22,983 nucleotides of DNA from DAIDKA01 sp049792815 (GTDB taxonomy: Bacteria; Pseudomonadota; Gammaproteobacteria; Steroidobacterales; Steroidobacteraceae), in NCBI GenBank assembly GCA_049792815.1, contig JBARBG010000187.1, positions 1 through 22,983 on the forward strand. Reading direction: 5' to 3'. Positions 1 through 6,881 of this stretch are shown here, piece by piece. Under the pieces are notes generated by a model, which saw only the letters and a program-made list of their open reading frames with translations, ran no database searches and had not been told where the DNA came from. Within the stretch, counting starts at the first letter, position 1; each line of letters begins with the position of its first letter. A program made the translations under genes and the position numbers.

Positions 1-1
1 G

Positions 2-127
2 GGGGACAACATCAAGATGGTGGTGGAGCTGATCAGCCCCATTGCCATGGATGAGGGTCTGCGCTTTGCGATCCGCGAGGGCGGCAAGACCGTCGGCGCC
101 GGCGTCGTTGCCAAGGTCATCAAGTAA
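2..127 (+). CDS. tuf: Elongation factor Tu, C-terminal end (partial)
   Basis: This is the last 41 codons of EF-Tu, the GTPase that delivers aminoacyl-tRNA to the ribosome; the rest lies upstream of the window. The visible part is C-terminal beta-barrel domain 3, with the family-typical stretch MVVELISPIAMDEGLRFAIR and the ending GGKTVGAGVVAKVIK followed by TAA. It lies 35 bases before rpsJ on the same strand, the usual end of the str operon leading into S10 genes. With only the 3' end visible, whether this is tufA or tufB cannot be judged from sequence alone, but the position next to rpsJ fits the str-operon copy. Confidence 0.95.
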   Translation, partial: GDNIKMVVELISPIAMDEGLRFAIREGGKTVGAGVVAKVIK

Positions 128-162
128 GGGCACAGTGCGCCCCACAATTTAAGGACACGAAC

Positions 163-474
163 ATGGCCAACCAGAACATCCGTATCCGCCTGAAGGCGTT
201 TGACCATCGTCTGATCGACAACTCGGCCCGCGAAATCGTCGAGACGGCCAAGCGCACCGGCGCCACCGTCAAAGGTCCGGTGCCGCTTCCGACCAAGATG
301 GAGCGCTTCACGCTGCTGGTTTCCCCGCATTCCGACAAGGATGCCCGGGACCAGTTCGAGCTGCGCACCCACAAGCGCCTCATGGACATCCTGAACCCCA
401 CGGACAAGACCGTGGACGCCCTGATGAAGCTGGAACTGCCGGCCGGCGTGGACGTTCAGATCAAGCTCAACTGA
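163..474 (+). CDS. rpsJ: 30S ribosomal protein S10 / NusE
   Basis: S10 sits in the head of the 30S subunit. In this family it also acts as NusE, pairing with NusB in transcription antitermination. The product is 103 residues, the usual bacterial length. It begins with the typical QNIRIRLKAFDHRLID and contains the conserved KGPVPLPTKMERFTLL loop and the HKRLMDILNPTDKTVDALMKL segment. AAGGA at 151-155 sits seven bases before the ATG and supports this start. It lies 35 bases after tuf but 323 bases before rplC, so here it groups physically with the str operon rather than with the rest of the S10 cluster. Confidence 0.98.
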   Translation: MANQNIRIRLKAFDHRLIDNSAREIVETAKRTGATVKGPVPLPTKMERFTLLVSPHSDKDARDQFELRTHKRLMDILNPTDKTVDALMKLELPAGVDVQIKLN

Positions 475-529
475 GCTTTTGACCGATTACGCCTCCCGGA
501 ACGGCCAATACCCGGCCCGGGGGGCAAAA

Positions 530-557
530 AAGCCCCAAACGGTCCTGTTTCGGGCTT
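530..557 (+). other. Hairpin with A-tract after rpsJ, overlapping the -35 element
   Basis: AAGCCC (530-535) pairs with GGGCTT (552-557), and AAAC (537-540) pairs with GTTT (547-550), with one C-C mismatch and a six-base loop. An A-tract precedes it at 526-531, but no T-run follows on the + strand. It is therefore not a canonical rho-independent terminator for rpsJ, though it could be a weak one or a 3'-end stabilising structure. Its right arm covers the first two bases of the proposed rplC -35 hexamer. Confidence 0.45.
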
Positions 558-584
558 GTAGACAGGCAGGTCGCTTCGTATACT
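556..584 (+). promoter_or_regulatory. Candidate sigma-70 promoter for the rplC operon
   Basis: TTGTAG (556-561) and TATACT (579-584) are separated by exactly 17 bases. The -10 hexamer matches the consensus at five of six positions; the -35 matches only its TTG. Transcription would start near 591, leaving a leader of about 205 bases before rplC. The position in a large gap between rpsJ and rplC, inside an otherwise tightly packed cluster, supports an internal promoter, but it is read from sequence only. Confidence 0.6.
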
Positions 585-590
585 GCGCGA

Positions 591-797
591 CCTTTTCCGC
601 CGGGGGCAATCCTGGCGGCAGTGCTGCGGAAGCAGCGTCGGGCGAGGTTGGCGGTCAAAAGGACGCCAAGACCACTCGAGAATCATGCGCACCGGTCGGC
701 GCGCATGTCTCTTGCGTGAACTTTCCTCAACCCGAAGAACCTTAACGAGCGAGCGGGCGCCAGGGCGTCTGCGGCGCCGGAATGTGAATTTCAGCCC
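591..797 (+). promoter_or_regulatory. Structured leader of the rplC operon
   Basis: This roughly 200-base stretch has no convincing gene but many inverted repeats. An 8-bp stem with one G-U pair joins 597-604 to 611-618. A 5-bp stem capped by a GGAA (GNRA-type) tetraloop joins 623-627 to 632-636. TTGGCG/CGCCAA pairs 648-653 with 664-669. A perfect 7-bp stem pairs 684-690 with 701-707, and GGCGCC/GGCGCC pairs 756-761 with 773-778. In E. coli a structured leader lies before rpsJ and is bound by L4 to repress the S10 operon. That this leader does the same job before rplC is inference. The rplC ATG lacks a clear Shine-Dalgarno sequence, which fits control of initiation. Confidence 0.55.
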
Positions 798-1556
798 ATG
801 AAAAACTCTATTGGTCTGGTCGGTCGCAAGGCGGGCATGACGCGGGTGTTTACGGACGCCGGCGAAACCATCCCCGTGACCGTCATTGAAGTGCTGCCCA
901 ATCGCGTCACCCAGCTGAAGTCCAAGGAAGTCGACGGGTACCGTGCCGTACAGGTCGCCTTCGGGACCAAGCGCCCCCAGCTGCTGTCCAAGGCGGCCAC
1001 CGGCCACCTCGCCAAGGCGGCGGTGAGCCCGGGCCGCGGCCTGATGGAATTCCGCCTCACCGAGGGTGAGGGCGCGGACCTGAAGGAAGGCGCCGAGCTC
1101 AAGGTAGACCGTTTCAAGGCCGGCGAAATCGTCGACGTGACCGGCACCACCATTGGCAAGGGCTTTGCCGGCACCATGAAGCGTCACAACTTCGCCGGCC
1201 ATCACGCTACCCACGGCGTCTCGCTGTCGCACCGTACGCCTGGCTCCATCGGCCAGCGCCAGACTCCGGGACGCGTGTTCCAGGGCAAGCGCATGTCCGG
1301 CCACATGGGCGTGGTGCGCCGCACCATCGAAAACCTCAAGGTGGTCGAGGTGGACGTCGAGCGCAACCTGCTGCTGATCCGCGGTGCCGTTCCGGGTTCG
1401 GAAGGCGGGCGCGTGATCGTGCGCCTGTCCACGAAGGCGCAACGCCAGGCCGGCCGCAAGACCATTGCGCCGACCAAGCAGGCGCCGGCCAAGCCGGCCG
1501 CGGCAGCCAAGGCGCCCGCCAAGGCGCCCACCCCGGCCAAGGCCGGGAAGAAATAG
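798..1556 (+). CDS. rplC: 50S ribosomal protein L3 with Ala/Lys/Pro tail
   Basis: L3 is an early-assembling 50S protein that reaches toward the peptidyl transferase centre. The N-terminus IGLVGRKAGMTRVF and the loop around residues 143-160 (SHRTPGSIGQRQTPGRVF) are family hallmarks; that loop holds the Gln methylated by PrmB in E. coli. The ATG follows no obvious ribosome binding site (only GGA about 16 bases upstream). At 252 residues it is some 40 longer than E. coli L3 (209). The extra part, about residues 217-252, is a low-complexity run of Ala, Lys and Pro, likely disordered and RNA-binding. It heads the block of co-transcribed genes and ends eight bases before rplD. Confidence 0.97.
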   Translation: MKNSIGLVGRKAGMTRVFTDAGETIPVTVIEVLPNRVTQLKSKEVDGYRAVQVAFGTKRPQLLSKAATGHLAKAAVSPGRGLMEFRLTEGEGADLKEGAELKVDRFKAGEIVDVTGTTIGKGFAGTMKRHNFAGHHATHGVSLSHRTPGSIGQRQTPGRVFQGKRMSGHMGVVRRTIENLKVVEVDVERNLLLIRGAVPGSEGGRVIVRLSTKAQRQAGRKTIAPTKQAPAKPAAAAKAPAKAPTPAKAGKK

Positions 1557-1564
1557 GACCCATC

Positions 1565-2173
1565 ATGAAGTTGAAAATAGTCAACGGCACGGGTGCCGAA
1601 CTGGCTGTGTCCGAGGCCACGTTTGGCCAGGATTACAACGAATCCCTGGTGCACCAGGTCGTCGTCGCCTACCGCAATGCCGGCCGCGCCGGCACCAAGC
1701 GGCAGAAATCGCGCGCCGAAGTGCGTGGCGGAGGCCGCAAGCCCCATGCCCAGAAGGGCACTGGCCAGGCCCGCGCCGGTTCCAGCCGTTCGCCCATCTG
1801 GCGCGGCGGCGGCGTCACGTTCGCGGCCCGACCGCGCGATTTTTCGCAGAAGATCAACCGCAAGATGTATCGCGGCGCCATCCGCTCCATGCTCTCCGAG
1901 CTGGTGCGTCAGGGGCGCCTGGTCGTCGCCGATGAGATCGCGCTCGAGGCGCCGAAGACCAAGCTGCTCGCCAGCAAGCTCAGCTCCTGGTCGCTCACCA
2001 ACGTGCTCATCGTGGTCGAGGCGCTGGACGAGAAGCTGTTCCTGGCGGCCCGCAACCTGCCGCACGTGGAGCTGATCGAAGTGGCGCAGATCAATCCGCT
2101 GTCGCTGGTGGAACACGAGCGCGTGCTGTTGACCGTCGGTGCGGTCAAGCTGCTCGAGGAGAGGTTCCAGTGA
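1565..2173 (+). CDS. rplD: 50S ribosomal protein L4
   Basis: L4 lines the peptide exit tunnel of the 50S subunit. In E. coli it is also the autogenous repressor of the S10 operon. The 202-residue product matches the usual length. The basic tunnel loop is visible around residues 40-90 (AGRAGTKRQKSRAEVRGGGRKP, then QKGTGQARAGSSRSPIWRGGG), with the conserved RGGG and GTGQAR motifs. The ATG follows AGGACC in the short spacer after rplC. The stop overlaps the rplW GTG. If the upstream leader is an autoregulatory element, L4 is the first candidate ligand, by analogy. Confidence 0.97.
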   Translation: MKLKIVNGTGAELAVSEATFGQDYNESLVHQVVVAYRNAGRAGTKRQKSRAEVRGGGRKPHAQKGTGQARAGSSRSPIWRGGGVTFAARPRDFSQKINRKMYRGAIRSMLSELVRQGRLVVADEIALEAPKTKLLASKLSSWSLTNVLIVVEALDEKLFLAARNLPHVELIEVAQINPLSLVEHERVLLTVGAVKLLEERFQ

Positions 2174-2472
2174 ACCGGGAACAACTCATGAACGTCCTGC
2201 TGGCCCCGCACGTCACCGAAAAGACGTCCACCGCCATGCAGAACCACAATCAGTACTGCTTCAGGGTGCAGCGCCGCGCCACCAAGCCCGACATCAAGGC
2301 GGCGGTGGAGCTGATGTTCGAAGTCAAGGTGCAGGGTGTCCAGGTGGTGAACGAGCCGGGCAAGGCGCGCCGTTTCGGCAAGCTCGAGGGCCGCACCCAG
2401 GACTGGAAGAAAGCGTACGTCAGCCTGGCCGCGGGCCAGACGATCGACTACGAAGCCAAGGCAAAGGCCTAA
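2170..2472 (+). CDS. rplW: 50S ribosomal protein L23
   Basis: L23 sits at the exit of the ribosomal tunnel and is the docking point for trigger factor and SRP. The 100-residue product starts NREQLMNVLLAPHVTEKTS, aligning with the E. coli N-terminus, and has the typical VKVQGVQVVNEPGKARRFGKLEGRTQDWKKAYV region. The start is GTG inside the rplD stop (GTGA), preceded by GAGGAGAGG at good spacing. An ATG six codons later would cut into the conserved N-terminus and is less likely. The four-base overlap suggests translational coupling to L4. Confidence 0.97.
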   Translation: MNREQLMNVLLAPHVTEKTSTAMQNHNQYCFRVQRRATKPDIKAAVELMFEVKVQGVQVVNEPGKARRFGKLEGRTQDWKKAYVSLAAGQTIDYEAKAKA

Positions 2473-2475
2473 GTC

Positions 2476-3312
2476 ATGGCACTCATCAAGTTCAAGCCCA
2501 CCTCGCCCGGCACCCGCACCGTGGTGCGCATCGATCGCTCGCACCTGCACAAGGGCGGGCCGTACGAGCCGCTGACCGTCGCTCAGGGCAAGACCGGTGC
2601 GCGCAACCATTTCGGTCGCATCACCACCCGTCATGTCGGTGGTGGCTCGCGCCAGAGGTACCGCATCATCGACTTCAAGCGCGACAAGGACGGCATCGTC
2701 GGCATCGTCGAGCGCGTGGAGTACGACCCGAACCGCACCGCACACATTGCGCTGGTGCTGTACACCGATGGCGAGCGTCGCTACATCATCGCCGCCAAGG
2801 GCATGGCCACGGGGGATGAGGTGCGCAGCGGCTCTGATTCCCCGATCAAGCCCGGCAATGCAATGACGCTGCGCCATATCCCGGTCGGTTCCACCGTACA
2901 CAACGTGGAACTGAAGCCCGGCAAGGGCGGCCAGCTGGCCCGCAGTGCCGGCTCATCGGTGCAGTACACCGCCCGCGAAGGCCTGTATGCGTACCTGCGC
3001 CTGAAGTCGGGCGAGACCCGCAAGGTGCACATCGACTGCCGCGCGACGCTGGGCGAAGTCAGCAACGACGAACACAACCTGCGCAGCTACGGCAAGGCCG
3101 GTGCGATGCGCTGGCGCGGTGTGCGTCCGACGGTGCGCGGTCTTGCCATGAACCCGGTCGATCACCCGCACGGTGGCGGCGAGGGCAAGTCCGGGCAGGG
3201 TAACCCGCATCCGGTTTCGCCCTGGGGCTGGAACACCAAGGGCAAGAAGACCCGCAACAACAAGCGCACGGACAACATGATCGTGCAGCGTCGCAAGAAC
3301 AAGGTGCGTTGA
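2476..3312 (+). CDS. rplB: 50S ribosomal protein L2
   Basis: L2 is a primary 23S rRNA binder needed for subunit association and peptidyl transfer. The length of 278 residues is standard. Conserved features include KTGARNHFGRITTRHVGGGSR near residues 39-59 and the signature MNPVDHPHGGGEGK near residues 224-237, which holds the histidine implicated in peptidyl transferase function. It ends in the basic tail TRNNKRTDNMIVQRRKNKVR. It starts with ATG three bases after rplW stops, and rpsS follows eight bases after its stop. Confidence 0.98.
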   Translation: MALIKFKPTSPGTRTVVRIDRSHLHKGGPYEPLTVAQGKTGARNHFGRITTRHVGGGSRQRYRIIDFKRDKDGIVGIVERVEYDPNRTAHIALVLYTDGERRYIIAAKGMATGDEVRSGSDSPIKPGNAMTLRHIPVGSTVHNVELKPGKGGQLARSAGSSVQYTAREGLYAYLRLKSGETRKVHIDCRATLGEVSNDEHNLRSYGKAGAMRWRGVRPTVRGLAMNPVDHPHGGGEGKSGQGNPHPVSPWGWNTKGKKTRNNKRTDNMIVQRRKNKVR

Positions 3313-3319
3313 GGAAGTT

Positions 3320-3601
3320 ATGCCGCGTTCAACGAAAAAGGGCCCGTTCGTCGACCTGCACCTCGCCAAGAAGGTTCAGGTGGCCGCCGCCCGCAACGAC
3401 CGCAAGCCCATCAAGACCTGGTCGCGCCGCTCGATGATAGTGCCCGACATGGTTGGACTTACGATCGCCGTGCACAACGGCCGTCAGCACATTCCGGTGC
3501 TGGTGTCCGAGAACATGGTCGGTCACAAGCTCGGCGAATTCGCCCCCACGCGCACCTTCAAGTCCCACTCGGGCGACAAGAAGGTCGAGGCTGCGACCTA
3601 A
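3320..3601 (+). CDS. rpsS: 30S ribosomal protein S19
   Basis: S19 pairs with S13 in the 30S head and contacts the A-site tRNA region and bridge B1a. The 93-residue product shows the family pattern RSTKKGPFVDLHLAKKV, TWSRRSMIVPDMVGLTIAVHNG and the C-terminal GHKLGEFAPTRTFKSHSGDKK. GAGGAAG lies directly before the ATG. It is tightly placed between rplB and rplV in the conserved S10-operon order. Confidence 0.98.
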   Translation: MPRSTKKGPFVDLHLAKKVQVAAARNDRKPIKTWSRRSMIVPDMVGLTIAVHNGRQHIPVLVSENMVGHKLGEFAPTRTFKSHSGDKKVEAAT

Positions 3602-3610
3602 GAGGCGCCC

Positions 3611-3952
3611 ATGGAAGTATCAGCAAAATTGCGCTACGCGCGCATTTCACCGCAGAAATGTCGCCTGGTGGCGGATACCGTCCGCGGCCAGCCCGTCAAC
3701 ACGGCGCTGAACGTCCTGAAGTTCATGCCCAAGAAGGGCGCGGAACTGGTCTACAAGGTCCTGTGGTCCGCGATCGCGAACGCCCAGGAGAACAAGGGTC
3801 TGGACGTCGATGATCTGAAGGTGGCGCGCATCCTGATCGATGAAGCGCCGGTATTGAAGCGTTTTGCCGCCCGCGCCAAGGGCCGCGGCACCCGCATCGT
3901 CAAGCGCAACAGCCATATCACCGTGGCTGTCAGCGACGGCAGGAAGGACTAA
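3611..3952 (+). CDS. rplV: 50S ribosomal protein L22
   Basis: L22 contacts all domains of 23S rRNA, and its beta-hairpin lines the exit tunnel beside L4. It is 113 residues (E. coli 110). It starts VSAKLRYARISPQKCRLVADTVRGQPV and ends with the hairpin region KRFAARAKGRGTRIVKRNSHITVAVSD. The tunnel-constriction loop, a known site of macrolide-resistance changes, looks normal here. The ATG comes nine bases after the rpsS stop, with AGAGG upstream. Confidence 0.97.
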   Translation: MEVSAKLRYARISPQKCRLVADTVRGQPVNTALNVLKFMPKKGAELVYKVLWSAIANAQENKGLDVDDLKVARILIDEAPVLKRFAARAKGRGTRIVKRNSHITVAVSDGRKD

Positions 3953-3955
3953 GGC

Positions 3956-4690
3956 ATGGGTCAGAAGGTCAATCCGCTCGGCATTCGCCTCGGCATCACC
4001 CGCGACTGGACGTCAAAGTGGTATGCAGACAGGAAGCAGTTCCCGCTGCTCGTCTTCACGGACTTCCGGGTGCGCCAGTTCCTGCACGGCAAACTGAAAG
4101 AGGCTTCAGTCAGCCGCATCCTCATCGAACGCGCCGCCAAGAAGGTCAACATCACCATCCAGACGGCGCGTCCGGGCATCGTGATCGGCAAGAAGGGCGA
4201 GGATATCGAGAAGCTGCGCCAGGCGACCGCGAAGCTGCTGGGCATGAGCATCAATGACGTGCGCCTGAATATCGCCGAGATCAGAAAGCCCGAGCTTGAC
4301 TCGCAGCTGGTGGCCGACAGCATCGCGCAGCAGATCGAGAAGCGCGTGATGTTCCGCCGCGCCATGAAGCGCGCTGTCATGAGCACCATGCGCTCAGGCG
4401 CCCTGGGCGTGAAGGTACGCGTGTCCGGACGCCTGAACGGCGCCGAGATCGCGCGCACCGAGTGGTCGCGCGAGGGTCGCGTGCCGCTGCACACCTTTCG
4501 CGCCGACATTGACTATGGTCTGTCCGAGGCCCACACCACCTACGGCGTCATCGGCGTGAAGGTCTGGATCTTCAAGGGCGAGGTGTTCGAGGCCGCCCGT
4601 CCCGAAGCCGCTCCCGAAGTGACGCCCGAAACCGGCGCAACGCCTCCGCTACCGGCCGCGAGCGGCACCGACCAGCCGCCGGTCGCTTAA
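3956..4690 (+). CDS. rpsC: 30S ribosomal protein S3 with Pro/Ala/Glu tail
   Basis: S3 lies at the mRNA entry channel and, with S4 and S5, acts in mRNA unwinding. A type II KH domain is visible, with the GxxG loop at residues 78-81 (VIGKKGEDI). The RRAMKRAV helix at about 134-141 carries the basic residues linked to helicase activity in E. coli. The C-terminal domain runs to about residue 212. The last 30 or so residues are a Pro/Ala/Glu/Thr-rich tail, making 244 residues against 233 in E. coli. The gene starts three bases after rplV, and a 19-base spacer precedes rplP. Confidence 0.97.
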   Translation: MGQKVNPLGIRLGITRDWTSKWYADRKQFPLLVFTDFRVRQFLHGKLKEASVSRILIERAAKKVNITIQTARPGIVIGKKGEDIEKLRQATAKLLGMSINDVRLNIAEIRKPELDSQLVADSIAQQIEKRVMFRRAMKRAVMSTMRSGALGVKVRVSGRLNGAEIARTEWSREGRVPLHTFRADIDYGLSEAHTTYGVIGVKVWIFKGEVFEAARPEAAPEVTPETGATPPLPAASGTDQPPVA

Positions 4691-4709
4691 GAGACGACGC
4701 GAGCACATC

Positions 4710-5123
4710 ATGCTGCAGCCCAAGCGCACCAAGTACCGTAAACAGTTCAAAGGCCGCAATACCGGCCTGGCCCAGCGTGGCAGCTCGGTTGCCTTCGGCC
4801 AGTTCGGCCTGAAGTCCACCAGCCGCGCGCGCATGACCGCGCGTGAGATCGAGGCCGCCCGCCGCGCCATGGCGCGCTACGTGAAGCGCGGTGGCCAGAT
4901 CTGGATCCGCGTGTTCCCCGATGTGCCGATTTCCAAGAAACCCCTGGAAGTGCGCATGGGCAGCGGCAAGGGCAACGTCGAGTACTGGATTGCCAAGGTG
5001 CAGCCGGGCAAGGTGCTCTTCGAGATGGAGGGCGTGGATGAGGTGACGGCCCGCGAGGCGTTCCGCCTGGCCGGCTCGAAGCTCTCCGTGTCCACGGCAT
5101 TCGTGAAACGGCAGGTTCGCTAA
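4710..5123 (+). CDS. rplP: 50S ribosomal protein L16
   Basis: L16 organises the A-site region of the 50S subunit and is needed for late assembly. At 137 residues it is one longer than E. coli. It starts MLQPKRTKYRKQFKGRNTGLAQRG and has the core QIWIRVFPDVPISKKPLEVRMGSGKGNVEYW. Arg82 in the VRMG motif aligns with E. coli Arg81, the residue hydroxylated by RoxA/YcfD. No strong ribosome binding site is seen in the 19-base spacer. Its stop is directly followed by the rpmC ATG. Confidence 0.97.
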   Translation: MLQPKRTKYRKQFKGRNTGLAQRGSSVAFGQFGLKSTSRARMTAREIEAARRAMARYVKRGGQIWIRVFPDVPISKKPLEVRMGSGKGNVEYWIAKVQPGKVLFEMEGVDEVTAREAFRLAGSKLSVSTAFVKRQVR

Positions 5124-5333
5124 ATGGACGTCAAAGAATTGCGGTCGAAGTCCGCCGCCGAGCTCGCCGATGAGCTCATCAAGCTGCGCAAGGAACAGTT
5201 CGCCCTGCGCATGCAGCGCGCGACCGGCCAGGCCATCAAGCCCGATCAGTTCGGCAAGGTTCGCAAGAACGTCGCCCGCCTGAAGACGGTGCTGCGCCAA
5301 AGCGCCAAAGACAGCGCTGGAGAGAAGAAGTGA
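5124..5333 (+). CDS. rpmC: 50S ribosomal protein L29
   Basis: L29 is a small two-helix protein near the exit tunnel, next to L23. The 69 residues show the pattern MDVKELRSKSAAELADELIKLRKEQFALRMQ, then KPDQFGKVRKNVARLKTVL. The ATG abuts the rplP stop with no gap, and the stop is overlapped by the rpsQ GTG, so it is coupled on both sides. It is a few residues longer than the E. coli form (63), through the tail SAKDSAGEKK. Confidence 0.96.
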   Translation: MDVKELRSKSAAELADELIKLRKEQFALRMQRATGQAIKPDQFGKVRKNVARLKTVLRQSAKDSAGEKK

Positions 5334-5596
5334 CCGTAGAAGCAAAGGGCCAACGCACCCTCACGGGTAAAGTGGTCAGCACCAAGATGAAGAAGACCAT
5401 AGCCGTGGAGATCGAGCGGCTGGTGCGTCATGGCATGTACGGCAAGTTCATCCGCCGCACCACCAAGCTCCTGGCGCACGACGAGGAAGGCAAGACCAAG
5501 GAGGGTGACACCGTCGTCATCGTCCCGTGTCGGCCGATGTCGCGTCACAAGTCCTGGAAGGTCCTCTCGGTGACCGCAACTTCACAGGGTGGCTGA
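5330..5596 (+). CDS. rpsQ: 30S ribosomal protein S17
   Basis: S17 is an OB-fold primary binder of the 5' domain of 16S rRNA. The 88 residues contain RTLTGKVVSTKMKKTIAVEIERLVRHGMYGKFIRRTTK and the closing GDTVVIVPCRPMSRHKSWKVL. The start is GTG in a GTGA overlap with the rpmC stop, preceded by GGAGAGAAG. It ends the S10-operon part; the spc-operon gene rplN follows with an 11-base gap. Confidence 0.97.
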   Translation: MTVEAKGQRTLTGKVVSTKMKKTIAVEIERLVRHGMYGKFIRRTTKLLAHDEEGKTKEGDTVVIVPCRPMSRHKSWKVLSVTATSQGG

Positions 5597-5607
5597 GGAG
5601 CAAGCGT

Positions 5608-5976
5608 ATGATTCAGATGCGTACCATGCTCAATGCCGCGGACAACAGCGGTGCCCGCACCCTGATGTGCATCAAGGTGCTCGGCGGCACGCGCCGCCGC
5701 TATGCCACTGTCGGCGACGTCATCAAGGTCAGCGTCAAGGATGCGATCCCGCGCGGCAAGGTCAAGAAGGGCGAGGTCTACGACGCCGTCGTCGTGCGCA
5801 CCACCCATGGCGTGCGTCGTGCGGATGGTTCGCTGATCCGCTTCGATGGCAATGCGGCGGTGCTCCTGACCCAGAAGCTGGAGCCGATCGGCACCCGCAT
5901 CTTCGGGCCGGTGACGCGCGAGCTGCGCAACACCGCGTTCATGAAGATCATCTCGCTGGCGCCCGAAGTGCTGTGA
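5608..5976 (+). CDS. rplN: 50S ribosomal protein L14
   Basis: L14 sits at the subunit interface and takes part in bridges B5 and B8. It is 122 residues, one fewer than E. coli. The ATG at 5608 is chosen because MIQMRTMLNAADNSGAR aligns with the universal L14 N-terminus and GAGGAG lies at 5595-5600. An upstream in-frame start at 5527 would add 27 unrelated residues overlapping rpsQ. Conserved AIPRGKVKKGEVYDAVVVRT and the ending ELRNTAFMKIISLAPEVL are present. There is no spc-operon promoter room in the 11-base gap before it, so it should be read from upstream. Confidence 0.97.
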   Translation: MIQMRTMLNAADNSGARTLMCIKVLGGTRRRYATVGDVIKVSVKDAIPRGKVKKGEVYDAVVVRTTHGVRRADGSLIRFDGNAAVLLTQKLEPIGTRIFGPVTRELRNTAFMKIISLAPEVL

Positions 5977-5983
5977 GGCAGTC

Positions 5984-6301
5984 ATGAGAAAGTTTCGTAA
6001 AGGCGATCAGGTTGTCGTACTCAGCGGCCGCGACAAGGGCCGGCAGGGTGCGGTGCTGCAGGTTCCCGATGACGAGCATGTCCTCGTGGAAGGCATCAAC
6101 ATGGTCAAGCGCCATACGCGTCCGAATCCGCAGGCCAACAAGCCCGGTGGCATCCAGTCCAAGGAAATGCCGTTGCATGTGGCCAAGGTTGCGATCTGGA
6201 ATCCGGCCACCAAGAAGGCCGACCGGATTGGCTTCAAGCTGCTGGCGGATGGCAAGAAGGTGCGGCGTTTCAGTTCGAACGGAGAGATGCTCGACGCGTG
6301 A
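5984..6301 (+). CDS. rplX: 50S ribosomal protein L24
   Basis: L24 is an assembly initiator for the 50S subunit and lies near the tunnel exit. The KOW motif is at residues 5-25 (KGDQVVVLSGRDKGRQGAVLQV), followed by the typical NMVKRHTRPNPQANKPGGI and a short C-terminal domain ending KVRRFSSNGEMLDA. It is 105 residues (E. coli 104). GAGG at 5975-5978, overlapping the rplN stop region, precedes the ATG by five bases. Confidence 0.97.
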   Translation: MRKFRKGDQVVVLSGRDKGRQGAVLQVPDDEHVLVEGINMVKRHTRPNPQANKPGGIQSKEMPLHVAKVAIWNPATKKADRIGFKLLADGKKVRRFSSNGEMLDA

Positions 6302-6324
6302 GCGTTCAGGCATTCAAAGATCCT

Positions 6325-6864
6325 ATGGCTAGACTACAAAAGTTTTACCGCGACACGGTCGTACCGAAGCTCAAGGCCGACTTGCAGCTGTCAAATCCCA
6401 TGCAGGTGCCGAAGATCACCAAGATCACGGTCAACATGGGTGTGGGCGAGGCTGTGGCCGACCGCAAGGTGATGGATGCCGCCGTCGGCGACATGGCCAA
6501 GATCACCGGCCAGAAGCCGCTGATCTGCAAGTCGCGCAAGTCGATCGCCTCGTTCAAGCTGCGCGAGGGTCTGGCGATCGGCTGCAAGGTGACGCTGCGC
6601 GGTGAGCGCATGTACGAGTTCCTGGACCGCCTGATCAGCATCGCGATGCCGCGTATCCGCGACTTCCGGGGTGTCTCGGCGCGCGCCTTCGATGGCCGCG
6701 GCAACTACACCCTGGGCGTCAAAGAGCAGATCATTTTCCCCGAGATCCAGTACGACCAGGTCGACCAGATCCGGGGCATGGATATCACAATCACGACGAC
6801 GGCGACCGACAACAAACAGGGTCGGGCGCTGCTCGAGGCTTTCAACTTCCCGTTCCGGAAGTAA
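6325..6864 (+). CDS. rplE: 50S ribosomal protein L5
   Basis: L5 binds 5S rRNA in the central protuberance and contacts P-site tRNA. From the ATG at 6325 the product MARLQKFYRDTVVPKLKAD is 179 residues, exactly the E. coli length. A GTG at 6298, overlapping the rplX stop as GTGA, would add nine residues with no counterpart in homologues. Neither start has a strong ribosome binding site, so the longer form cannot be excluded. Conserved blocks are KITVNMGVGEA, IGCKVTLRGERMYEFLDRL and PRIRDFRGVSARAFDGRGNYTLGVKEQ. Confidence 0.95.
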   Translation: MARLQKFYRDTVVPKLKADLQLSNPMQVPKITKITVNMGVGEAVADRKVMDAAVGDMAKITGQKPLICKSRKSIASFKLREGLAIGCKVTLRGERMYEFLDRLISIAMPRIRDFRGVSARAFDGRGNYTLGVKEQIIFPEIQYDQVDQIRGMDITITTTATDNKQGRALLEAFNFPFRK

Positions 6865-6881
6865 GAGGTTTTAAGAAGGCT

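Noticed and set aside
521..536. GGGGC-A6-GCCCC as an intrinsic terminator for rpsJ
   Set aside because: The short stem is followed by AAACGG, not a T-run, and a longer alternative stem (530-557) competes for the same bases.
479..745. A possible 88-residue gene in the rpsJ-rplC gap
   Set aside because: There is no ribosome binding site at its start, it covers the promoter and hairpins, and the peptide has no hydrophobic or domain pattern.
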